Source: Fibrivirga algicola | GTDB taxonomy: Bacteria; Bacteroidota; Bacteroidia; Cytophagales; Spirosomataceae | DNA length: 64,000 nucleotides | Assembly: GCF_011742925.1 (NCBI RefSeq) | Contig: NZ_WAEL01000002.1 | Span: 496,001 to 560,000, forward strand | Reading direction: 5' to 3' | Shown here: piece by piece, positions 34,647-42,358 of the stretch | How the letters are laid out: every line of letters begins with the position of its first letter | Position numbering within the stretch: the stretch's first letter is position 1 | Notes under the pieces: model-generated | What the model saw: the letters and a program-made list of their open reading frames with translations, nothing else | Told to the model about the DNA's origin: nothing | Databases searched by the model: none | Program-made: the position numbers and the translations under genes

Positions 34647-35480
34647 ATGTCTCCTTCTACGCCTGAAAAACCACGAGCTGGCTGGCGCGCCCGTTTACAC
34701 GAAGTCATTTTCGAAGCCGATACTGCCGCCGGAAAAGCCTTCGATATTGGTCTGATTGCCAGCATTCTGCTCAGCGTTACCACCGTGATGCTGGAAAGCG
34801 TGCCGAGCATTCGAACCGCTTATGGCGACGTGCTAACCCGGATAGAATGGTTCTTCACGATCCTGTTTAGTATCGAGTACCTGTTGCGGTTAGTAAGCGT
34901 CAAAAAGCCACTTCGTTATATTACCAGTTTCTTTGGGTTCGTCGACATTCTGGCGCTCCTGCCAACGTACCTGAGCCTGCTTCTGCCCGGCACGCAATAC
35001 CTCTTCACCATCCGGATTCTACGATTACTCCGCGTTTTCAGAATTCTGAAATTGTCGGAATACCTGTCGGAGGCCAGCACGCTAATGGGAGCGTTACAGG
35101 CCAGCCGACGGAAAATCAGCGTGTTTATCCTAACGGTTCTGTTGCTGGTGGTCATCATCGGCTCCATGATGTACATCGTGGAAGGCGAAGAACACGGCTT
35201 CACCAGCATTCCAACCAGTATTTACTGGGCCATTGTCACCCTAACTACCGTTGGCTACGGCGACCTGTCGCCCCAAACGCCGCTGGGTAAAGCCCTGGCG
35301 TCGCTGGTGATGATCATGGGTTACGGCATCATTGCGGTGCCGACCGGCATTGTCACCGCCGAGATTTCGCAGGCAGCCATGAAGTTTAAACAGGTCACCT
35401 CACAAGCCTGCCCCAACTGTAGCCAATACGGCCACGACGCCGACGCCACCTTCTGCAAATACTGCGGGAGTAGGTTGTAG
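34647..35480 (+). CDS. Voltage-gated potassium channel with C-terminal zinc ribbon
   Basis: A 277-residue six-helix Kv-type channel. S1-S3 lie at about 30-115. The S4 segment RILRLLRVFRILKL (123-136) has a regular arginine ladder, S5 is at about 157-178, the pore helix carries selectivity filter TVGYGD (201-206), and S6 is at about 215-238. After S6 there is a short tail with four Cys (255, 258, 270, 273; CPNC...CKYC), a rubredoxin or zinc-ribbon-like knuckle instead of an RCK/TrkA domain. It is in the inner membrane, and gating by voltage is inferred from S4. The zinc tail might respond to metal or redox state. Confidence 0.9.
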   Translation: MSPSTPEKPRAGWRARLHEVIFEADTAAGKAFDIGLIASILLSVTTVMLESVPSIRTAYGDVLTRIEWFFTILFSIEYLLRLVSVKKPLRYITSFFGFVDILALLPTYLSLLLPGTQYLFTIRILRLLRVFRILKLSEYLSEASTLMGALQASRRKISVFILTVLLLVVIIGSMMYIVEGEEHGFTSIPTSIYWAIVTLTTVGYGDLSPQTPLGKALASLVMIMGYGIIAVPTGIVTAEISQAAMKFKQVTSQACPNCSQYGHDADATFCKYCGSRL

Positions 35481-35783
35481 GGGGTGTCTATACAAACCAG
35501 CGCGGCTTTCTAACAGATGGCTGCTTTCCTAAAATCTTGTCTTTTAAACCCGACCAGCCGCCGACCCATCGGGGTACAACAGCGCAGCGTCGGTAGCTAC
35601 GCTGTTATGTGTGTGCTTAAGGGGACAGAAAGGCATGGTATTGACATAAAAGTCGTAGTCCCGGCCAAACTTACGTCTTTTCACCACGCACCAACACGCA
35701 AAACGACCTTGGCAAGGCTCCTCCAGGTCACCTTACCAAGGTCGTTCTCTAGCAGTCTAACCAGAACATACCTGTACCTGACG
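35481..35783. terminator. 303-base convergent gap with 11-bp inverted repeat
   Basis: The gap lies between the converging channel and thioredoxin genes. AACGACCTTGG (35702-35712) and its reverse complement (35736-35746) form a hairpin about 40 bases past the thioredoxin gene's stop, so it is a likely terminator for that gene. A 94-codon frame at 35517-35801 overlaps the hairpin and has no family features; I do not call it. Confidence 0.5.
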
Positions 35784-36926
35784 TTACGGTTTAGCTTGTA
35801 GCAGTTCGCCGAGCTTTTTGCCCAGTTCTTCACCGCGAACATTCTTGGCCAGGATCTTGCCGTCGGGACCGATCAGGAAGTTCTGTGGAATGGCGCGGAC
35901 CCCGTAAAGCTTGGCGACATCGTTATCCCAGAATTTCAGGTCCGATACCTGTGTCCAGGCAAGGCCGTCTTTATGAATGGCTTTCAGCCAGGATTCCTTC
36001 GCGTTGGGCCGGTCGAGCGACACACCCAGCACCGTGAAGTTCTTGTCTTTATACTGCTGAAAGTTCTTTACCACGTTCGGGTTTTCCTGACGGCAGGGAC
36101 CGCACCAACTGGCCCAGAAATCGACCAGCACGTATTTGCCTTTGAAATCACTCAGCGACACAGGGTTACCCAGCGTGTCGGCCTGCGTAAACGCGGGGGC
36201 TATTTCGCCAATGGCCGTAGCCTTCAGTTTGGTCAGCATAGCAGCATATTCTACGCCTGCTTTCGTGGCTTTCACCTCGTCGGACAGGCTGGCAAACAAG
36301 GGGGCTACATCGGCATAATCAGGTACGCTGCCACCCACCGATTTTATGGCGTCGAGGCTAACCAGACTTTTAGGAGTCGACTTGATAAACTGCGACCAGA
36401 CTTTCTTCTGCTCGTTCTCAATCTCGTTGTACCGTTTCTCGATCGAATTGTTGAATTCCGCCGATTTGCGCTGTTCGTCGGTGGCTTTCTGGTATTCCTG
36501 CATCAGCGCCGCCATCTTGTCGGCCGATGGTTTAGCCGCGGCTTTCAGCTTTTCATTATCGGCATTCAGCTTCGTGCCGCTCACAACGGCATGTAACGCC
36601 GAATCGGGGCTAACGATTGAAATCGTACCCGGCTCCAGGTAGAACGAAACGCTCTGCGCGCTACTCAGTTTACGCATACCCACGCCCCGCTGGTCGATCA
36701 GGAGCATGGCTTTGGTTGGGTCGGCAATGGCCCCTGTAAATGAGAAAGCACCGCCTTTAATATCGGCCGAATCCACTTTGACAGCGCCTGCCGATACTGT
36801 TCTCAGGTACGCTTTGGCCGTTGAGGCAGACGGACCCACTTTGCCCGTTAACGTGTATGATCCGCTTTGTGCAAAGCCAGCCAGCGGCAGTACGGCGCAG
36901 GCCAATAAAAGTCCGAAATTTTTCAC
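35784..36926 (-). CDS. TlpA-like thioredoxin with N-terminal DUF4369 domain
   Basis: A periplasmic or membrane-anchored thiol-disulfide protein of 380 residues. The chosen start is a GTG at 36926 because it opens the signal peptide (KNFGLLLACAVLPLAGFAQ). The frame runs 16 codons further upstream to a TTG, but those residues look non-coding. A DUF4369 beta domain (about 25-125) and a helical linker (about 130-240) precede the AhpC/TSA-TlpA fold with WASWCGPCRQENP and the cis-Pro loop AIPQNFLIG. Such proteins reduce or repair exported proteins and occur in many Bacteroidota paralogues. It is monocistronic here. Confidence 0.9.
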   Translation of the reverse strand: MKNFGLLLACAVLPLAGFAQSGSYTLTGKVGPSASTAKAYLRTVSAGAVKVDSADIKGGAFSFTGAIADPTKAMLLIDQRGVGMRKLSSAQSVSFYLEPGTISIVSPDSALHAVVSGTKLNADNEKLKAAAKPSADKMAALMQEYQKATDEQRKSAEFNNSIEKRYNEIENEQKKVWSQFIKSTPKSLVSLDAIKSVGGSVPDYADVAPLFASLSDEVKATKAGVEYAAMLTKLKATAIGEIAPAFTQADTLGNPVSLSDFKGKYVLVDFWASWCGPCRQENPNVVKNFQQYKDKNFTVLGVSLDRPNAKESWLKAIHKDGLAWTQVSDLKFWDNDVAKLYGVRAIPQNFLIGPDGKILAKNVRGEELGKKLGELLQAKP

Positions 36927-37143
36927 AGTCGTTATTGTGGTTGATTCCCCGTAATAATAGCAGTTAGTTGGCAAGGGGCCAATTTTTTTACTGCCATTTG
37001 CCTAGTGTTCTTCTGGACTTTACACCATTGAGTTCTCTACCACGATCTTCACACCCTAGAGCTGTAAGGCTGTGTTCGGGCCACACAGGCTCAGCAGGCA
37101 GCGCATCGACGCCCGCCCGGTACACGATGCCTGACAGGAAGCT

Positions 37144-37157
37144 TAGGGTTTACCCTG
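37144..37157. promoter_or_regulatory. Palindrome TAGGGTTTACCCTG (candidate operator)
   Basis: Near-copy of the palindrome at 13004 (12 of 14 bases), including a following RAATTTT tract. It lies 64 bases upstream of TATTTTTG, against 65 in the other promoter. A shared regulator is likely. Confidence 0.5.
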
Positions 37158-37207
37158 AATTTTACCAAAATAGGGTTTACGCTATGAACGCAACCCTAAT
37201 CCAATCC

Positions 37208-37215
37208 TATTTTTG
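37208..37215 (+). promoter_or_regulatory. Bacteroidota -7 promoter box (TATTTTTG)
   Basis: Exact TANNTTTG match in the context TCCTATTTTTGCTA, closely matching TCCTAATTTTGCTA at the 13-kb promoter. It is the probable promoter for NIPSNAP and the following plus-strand genes. Confidence 0.5.
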
Positions 37216-37487
37216 CTATTAATAATTCTACATATCAGCTAGTTACAAAGCATACCGGCTGTTATGATTCGCTTAACCAGTAGTTCATGAATAGCCTGCT
37301 TTCGCTCGTCTGGCTTCCTGGTGCAGCCACGTCGACGATGGCTATGCAGACTGGCGTACCAGCTACGGTTACCTGTGGTTATAGGTTGAGTATACAGGCG
37401 GTTATGACGGTCTTTTGCTAGTCTACAGAGGCAAGTCCGCCTCATTGGCAGCGTACCCAGACTGGTTATGCCGTATAGCTACAATCA

Positions 37488-38267
37488 ATGAAAAGAAGAC
37501 AATTTGTAGCGGCTTCACTGGCCGCTTCCGCAACGCTGACCACGGGTCAGGTTCAGGCCGCTACTGCGCCGGCCGCGCCGCAAAAGCAAGTACTCGAATT
37601 AAGGGTCTACGAATTCCGGTTCAACCTCTCGCAGGCCAATCTGGAAAGCTATTTGAAAGAAGGCCTGATTCCGGCCCTGAACCGGCTTGGCGTAAAAAAC
37701 GTCGGCGTGTTTGGGGAAATGGGTAAGCCCGAACCAGCTAAAACCTACGTGCTGATCCCGCATGCTTCGTGGGAGGCCTACGGCAGTTCAGCTACCCGTT
37801 TATCTACCGATTCGGCGTATGCGCAGGTACGTGCCAGGTACGACGCCTTACCCCCCGAGAAAGCCCCCTACGTCCGGTATTCGACTACGATCATGAATGC
37901 GTTTGATGCCTTACCGGCGATCGTTATTCCGAAACAGGAGAGCCGCTTATTCGAGCTACGCACCTACGAAGGCTATTCAGAAGATGCCGTTCGGCGAAAA
38001 GTGAAGATGTTCAACGTAGATGAGTTGCCCGTCTTCTACAAAACGAAGCTCAACCCCGTATTTTTCGGCGAAGTGATCGCGGGTGGCAACATGCCCTGCC
38101 TGACCTACATGCTGACGTTTAAAGACATAGCCGAACGCGACGCCAACTGGAAAGAATTTGGCAACAACCCCGACTGGAAACGCATGTCGGCCGCCGCAGA
38201 ATACGCCAATACCGTCTCGCAGATTGTTCGGGTTTTTCTGGAGCCGCTCCCTTACTCACAGGTATAA
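37488..38267 (+). CDS. NIPSNAP family protein (exported)
   Basis: A 259-residue protein with an N-terminal Tat-like leader (MKRRQFVAASLAASATL) and two ferredoxin-like NIPSNAP repeats (about 35-140, LELRVYEFRFNLSQ, and 150-255, LFELRTYEGYSEDAVRR). Bacterial NIPSNAPs are dimeric alpha/beta-barrel proteins of poorly defined function. It is the first plus-strand gene after a regulated promoter, and the GH9 cellulase gene follows about 100 bases later, so it is probably co-transcribed with the cellulase group. Its part in polysaccharide use is unexplained. Confidence 0.88.
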   Translation: MKRRQFVAASLAASATLTTGQVQAATAPAAPQKQVLELRVYEFRFNLSQANLESYLKEGLIPALNRLGVKNVGVFGEMGKPEPAKTYVLIPHASWEAYGSSATRLSTDSAYAQVRARYDALPPEKAPYVRYSTTIMNAFDALPAIVIPKQESRLFELRTYEGYSEDAVRRKVKMFNVDELPVFYKTKLNPVFFGEVIAGGNMPCLTYMLTFKDIAERDANWKEFGNNPDWKRMSAAAEYANTVSQIVRVFLEPLPYSQV

Positions 38268-38371
38268 TGGCCCAAGCTGGTTGACCGGCATTTTCCGACT
38301 GGAAAGTGGACGAGCTGCCGTTAGCCAGATTACCACCGTTGACGTATCAAAACATCGCTAAAACCTGCCTA

Positions 38372-40192
38372 ATGACTAAATCTATCTCCTGCCTAGGTGC
38401 CCGGCTTCTGATCGGCTGTCTATTGGTTGCCAGTCAAATCAACGCGCAGCCAGTGACAGCCACCGGGGCGTCTGACCGCATTCGGCTGAACCAGATTGGG
38501 TTTTACCCGAACGCCCCCAAAGTAGCTATTCTTGTCGATGAGCAGAGGGGCACCGCAGCTACCGCATTTCAGGTGACGACGGCCGACGGTAAAAAAGTGG
38601 TTTACTCAGGTACGTTGAGCGAATCCCGCAAGAATGCCATCTCCGGCAAACTGGCGCGTACGGCTGACTTTTCGGCTTTCCGCAACACAGGTACGTTCGT
38701 GGTTAACGTACCTGGACTGGGCCGCTCCTACCCGTTCACGATCAAGCCAGCGGTTCACCACGACGTGGCGGTCGGGGCCCTGAAAGGCTTTTACTACCAG
38801 CGCGTATCAACCGAGTTGCCGGAGAAATACGCCGGACAATGGCATCGGCCGGCCGGGCATCCCGACACGCGGGTGCTGATTCACCCATCGGCGGCGTCGG
38901 CTACCCGTCCGGCTGGCACAGCGATTTCGTCGCCCTGGGGCTGGTACGATGCGGGCGATTACAACAAGTACATTGTGAACTCGGGAATTTCGATGGGTAC
39001 GTTGCTGTCGCTTTACGAAGACTTTCCCGATTACTGCAAAACGCTGGCCGTCAACATTCCCGAAAGCAAAAACAAACTCCCCGACCTGCTCGACGAGTCG
39101 CTTTGGAATCTGCGCTGGATGATGACCATGCAGGACCCGGCCGATGGCGGCGTATACCACAAACTCACCAACGCCAAATTCGACGGCATGGAAATGCCCG
39201 ATCAGGTGAAGCCCACCGAACGGTACGTGGTACAGAAAAGCGTAACTGCTGCCCTTGATTTTGCCGCCGTAATGGCGCAGTCGGCCCGAATTTTCAAGGC
39301 GTATAACCGCGAGCTACCCGGCCTGGCCGATTCGTGTACCGCCATGGCCGTAAAAGCCTGGGGCTGGGCCAAACAGCACCCAAACGCGCTGTATAATCAG
39401 GATGCGATGAACAAGGAATTCGAGCCCGACGTGGTTACCGGCACCTACGGCGATCGCGACGCCGCCGATGAATGGGTCTGGGCCGCCGCCGAGTTGTACC
39501 TGACTACGAAAGACGACGCCTATTACATGGCTGTCAACCTATTCCCCGACGATAAAACGCCCCTTCCGTCGTGGCCGCAGGTACGTACGCTGGCCTACTA
39601 CTCACTGGCCCGTTTCAGCGACCAACTGACGCCTCGCGGCAAGCAGGATCTACCAAAACTAAAAAGCCACATCACCCAACTCGCCGACCAGCTCCGGCAG
39701 GATGTAGACAAGCACGCGTTCCAGACACCGATGGGTAAAGCCACCAGTGATTACATCTGGGGCAGCAGTGCTGTAGCAGCCAATCAGGGCATCGCCCTGA
39801 TTCAGGCGTACCGGCTTACGAATGACGGAACGTACCTGAATGCCGCGCTGGCCAACATGGATTACCTGCTGGGTCGCAACGCCGTGGGGTATTCGTTCGT
39901 GACGGGTTACGGGCATAAAACACCAATGCACCCGCACCATCGCCCCTCCGTGGCCGATGGCATTGAGGCTCCGGTTCCGGGCCTGTTGTCGGGCGGTACT
40001 AACGCCAACGCTGCCCGTCAGGATAAATGTGAAGGCTACACGACCACCATCGCCGACGAGGTGTTTCTGGACAATGACTGCTCGTATGCCTCCAACGAAA
40101 TCGCCATCAACTGGAATGCACCACTGGTATACCTGGCCAACGCGCTGGAAGCGTTGCAGGGGAAGTTGGCTGGTAATTCGGCGAAGAAATAG
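38372..40192 (+). CDS. GH9 cellulase (endoglucanase)
   Basis: A 606-residue exported inverting enzyme. A signal peptide (to about INAQ) is followed by an N-terminal Ig-like CelD_N domain (about 35-125, RIRLNQIGFYPNAPKVAI) and the (alpha/alpha)6 barrel. The catalytic base motif is WYDAGDYNKY with Asp193 and Asp196. The histidine signature is YGHKTPMHPHHRPS. The general acid is probably Glu576 in YASNEIAINWNAP. The open frame begins at 38306, but the ATG at 38372 opens the signal peptide. It may hydrolyse cellulose, mixed-linkage or xyloglucan chains. It sits behind NIPSNAP and before a sialate-esterase-like gene on the same strand. Confidence 0.94.
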   Translation: MTKSISCLGARLLIGCLLVASQINAQPVTATGASDRIRLNQIGFYPNAPKVAILVDEQRGTAATAFQVTTADGKKVVYSGTLSESRKNAISGKLARTADFSAFRNTGTFVVNVPGLGRSYPFTIKPAVHHDVAVGALKGFYYQRVSTELPEKYAGQWHRPAGHPDTRVLIHPSAASATRPAGTAISSPWGWYDAGDYNKYIVNSGISMGTLLSLYEDFPDYCKTLAVNIPESKNKLPDLLDESLWNLRWMMTMQDPADGGVYHKLTNAKFDGMEMPDQVKPTERYVVQKSVTAALDFAAVMAQSARIFKAYNRELPGLADSCTAMAVKAWGWAKQHPNALYNQDAMNKEFEPDVVTGTYGDRDAADEWVWAAAELYLTTKDDAYYMAVNLFPDDKTPLPSWPQVRTLAYYSLARFSDQLTPRGKQDLPKLKSHITQLADQLRQDVDKHAFQTPMGKATSDYIWGSSAVAANQGIALIQAYRLTNDGTYLNAALANMDYLLGRNAVGYSFVTGYGHKTPMHPHHRPSVADGIEAPVPGLLSGGTNANAARQDKCEGYTTTIADEVFLDNDCSYASNEIAINWNAPLVYLANALEALQGKLAGNSAKK

Positions 40193-40246
40193 TCTTTTGA
40201 TTTAGCCTCGGCTTTACCCGCACAAAAAAGAATCATCCCCAAAAAA

Positions 40247-42199
40247 ATGAAAACCCGTTTTTCCTTCTTTATCCTCTTCCTACTCAGCTTAACCAGTTTC
40301 GGTCAGGTACGTATGGCGCGGTTGTTTACCGACCATGTGGTGCTGCAACGGCAAAAACCGATTCCGGTATGGGGCTGGGCCAAACCGCGCGAAGCCGTAA
40401 AGGTGACGCTGGCCGGACAAACCCAGCAAGCCAAAGCCGATGCCAATGGTAAATGGCTGGTGCGATTTTCACCGCTCGAAGCGGGCGGACCACATACACT
40501 GGCGGCAACGGCCAAATCGGGGTCTGCCAGTGCCAGCGACGTGCTGGTTGGCGAGGTGTGGCTCTGCTCGGGTCAGTCGAATATGGAGTGGACCGTGAAG
40601 CAGACCGATCACTTCGCGAAAGAGAAAAAGAACGCCAATTTCCCGCAGATTCGTCACTTGCGGGTCGATCATGAACTAGCCCTGACACCGCAGCAGGACC
40701 TGAAAGCAGGCCCCTGGCAACTGGCTTCAGCCGAAACCGTGGGTGACTTCACGGCTATTGGCTTCTTCTTCGCCCGAGAACTGACCCAGAAGCTGAACAA
40801 CATACCCATCGGCCTGGTACACTCGTCGTGGGGCGGATCGCAGGTGGAAGGCTGGATCAGCAAAGAAAGTATGCTGAGTAACGATGAACTGCGTGGCTAT
40901 GCCCAAACCATGCCCACTACCTGGCAGGCCGCCGACAGCCTCATCGACGTGAAACTGCGCAAGAACCTGCAGGTGCCCGCCAACCTGACCGCCACCGACG
41001 AAGCCAGGTACATCGACCCCAGCTACGGTTTTGCGGGCTGGCGCAAGTCTGACGCTATTGGCCAATGGGAATGGAAAGATATGCGCGGTTTCATGGGGCA
41101 GGGCTACATGGCCAAAATCGTGACGCTCCCCGACGAGATGGCTACCGAACAAACAACCCTTGCGCTCGCCGAAAACGACAGCCCAACCCAGGTGTACATT
41201 AATGGGAAGCTGGTAGCCGATGGCACTGTTCAGGGCGTGCGGAAAATCTCCGTGCCGGCGGGTACTTGGAAAGCCGGCGAGAACAAAGTGGTGATAAAGC
41301 TGGGCAACATGGTCAATCCGAACTGGTACGGCGTGGGCCTGAAAGGATCGGCCGCCGACCTGTATGTAGAAGACCCACTCCAACGGATCAGCCTCGGCGG
41401 CGAGTGGCGGCTGATGCCTTCATTCGCCGGCAAGCACGAATACAAACGCTTTATGAACAACGTGGGCATGAGCATTTACAACGCCATGATTGCCCCGCTG
41501 GAACCGATGGCCATGCGCGGCGTGCTTTGGTACCAGGGCGAATCTAATGCGGGCCGGTCGTATCAATATCGGCAATCATTTCCGCTACTGATCACCGACT
41601 GGCGGAAAAAATTCGGTCAGGAGATGTCGTTCTACTTTGTGCAGCTGGCCAACTACGGTGCCAACAACAGCAGTAATCAGGGGAGCGGCTGGGCCGAACT
41701 CCGCGAGGCGCAGACCATGACGCTAAGCCTGCCCAAAACCGGCATGGCCGTGATCACCGATATCGGCAATCCGAAAGATATTCACCCGACCAATAAACAG
41801 GATGTGGGTCACCGGCTGGCCCTGAATGCGCTGAAATTCGATTACGGTCAGGACGTCAACTACAGCTCGCCCCTCTACGAAGGGGTTAAATTTGAAGGCG
41901 GCAAGGCTATCGTTTCCTTCAAACACACGGGCGGCGGTCTGGTCGCGAAAGATAAATACGGCTACCTGAAAGGCTTTGAAGTAGCGGGCGACGACAAGGT
42001 TTTTCACTTTGCCACGGCCGAAATACACGGCAATACCGTTATTCTATCGCATCCTAACGTGTCGAAACCGGTAGCGGTCCGCTACGCCTGGGCCGATTCG
42101 CCCGACGATGCCAACCTGTTCAGTGCCGACGGCCTACCCGCCAATTCGTTCCGAACAGACACCTGGCCCGGCGTTACGGCGCAAGCTAAGTTTGAATGA
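40247..42199 (+). CDS. Sialate O-acetylesterase-like SGNH carbohydrate esterase
   Basis: A 650-residue exported esterase. The signal peptide ends near SFGQV (about residue 20). The nucleophile is Ser111 in the block VWLCSGQSNMEW. The SGNH fold is split by an inserted beta-sandwich (about 265-375, WEWKDMRGFMGQG, TQVYINGKLVADG). The C-terminal part has GVLWYQGESNAG and the Asp/His block DIGNPKDIHPTNKQDVG. Although named after sialate esterases, family members next to xylan and mannan genes often deacetylate plant polysaccharides. Acetyl-mannan or acetyl-xylan is thus the likelier substrate here, as an inference. Confidence 0.88.
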   Translation: MKTRFSFFILFLLSLTSFGQVRMARLFTDHVVLQRQKPIPVWGWAKPREAVKVTLAGQTQQAKADANGKWLVRFSPLEAGGPHTLAATAKSGSASASDVLVGEVWLCSGQSNMEWTVKQTDHFAKEKKNANFPQIRHLRVDHELALTPQQDLKAGPWQLASAETVGDFTAIGFFFARELTQKLNNIPIGLVHSSWGGSQVEGWISKESMLSNDELRGYAQTMPTTWQAADSLIDVKLRKNLQVPANLTATDEARYIDPSYGFAGWRKSDAIGQWEWKDMRGFMGQGYMAKIVTLPDEMATEQTTLALAENDSPTQVYINGKLVADGTVQGVRKISVPAGTWKAGENKVVIKLGNMVNPNWYGVGLKGSAADLYVEDPLQRISLGGEWRLMPSFAGKHEYKRFMNNVGMSIYNAMIAPLEPMAMRGVLWYQGESNAGRSYQYRQSFPLLITDWRKKFGQEMSFYFVQLANYGANNSSNQGSGWAELREAQTMTLSLPKTGMAVITDIGNPKDIHPTNKQDVGHRLALNALKFDYGQDVNYSSPLYEGVKFEGGKAIVSFKHTGGGLVAKDKYGYLKGFEVAGDDKVFHFATAEIHGNTVILSHPNVSKPVAVRYAWADSPDDANLFSADGLPANSFRTDTWPGVTAQAKFE

Positions 42200-42203
42200 T
42201 TTT

Positions 42204-42323
42204 CACCCCACCCCTAGCCCCTCCCCTGAAAACAAGGAGGGGAACAATGCTCTGCTCGCGAGCGAAGCTACTGTAATGCTACTTCCCTCCCCTGTTTTCA
42301 GGGGAGGGGCCGGGGGGTGGGGT
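42204..42323. repeat. BIME-like paired C-rich REP element
   Basis: The outer arms 42204-42234 and 42293-42322 are reverse complements at about nine of ten positions. Each side also contains its own small hairpin (CCCCTCCCCT with GGAGGGG). About 60 unrelated bases separate them. The design matches bacterial interspersed mosaic elements. It occupies most of the gap between the esterase and the PQQ fusion gene. A relative lies at 18993-19043. Confidence 0.65.
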
Positions 42324-42358
42324 AGCCAACACTAATACAATCAATTTCTTGTCAACTT

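Larger units (their letters stand above)
36927..37487. promoter_or_regulatory. 561-base intergenic region with upstream elements of the NIPSNAP operon
   Basis: No gene is recognised in this gap. It separates divergent transcription units and contains the palindrome at 37144, a small inverted repeat TAGGGTT/AACCCTA (37171-37177 and 37192-37198) and a -7 box at 37208. The implied leader before the NIPSNAP ATG is about 265 bases. Confidence 0.5.

Noticed and set aside
35517-35801. 94-codon open frame between the channel and thioredoxin genes
   Set aside because: It overlaps a terminator hairpin and the thioredoxin gene end, and the translated sequence has no domain character.
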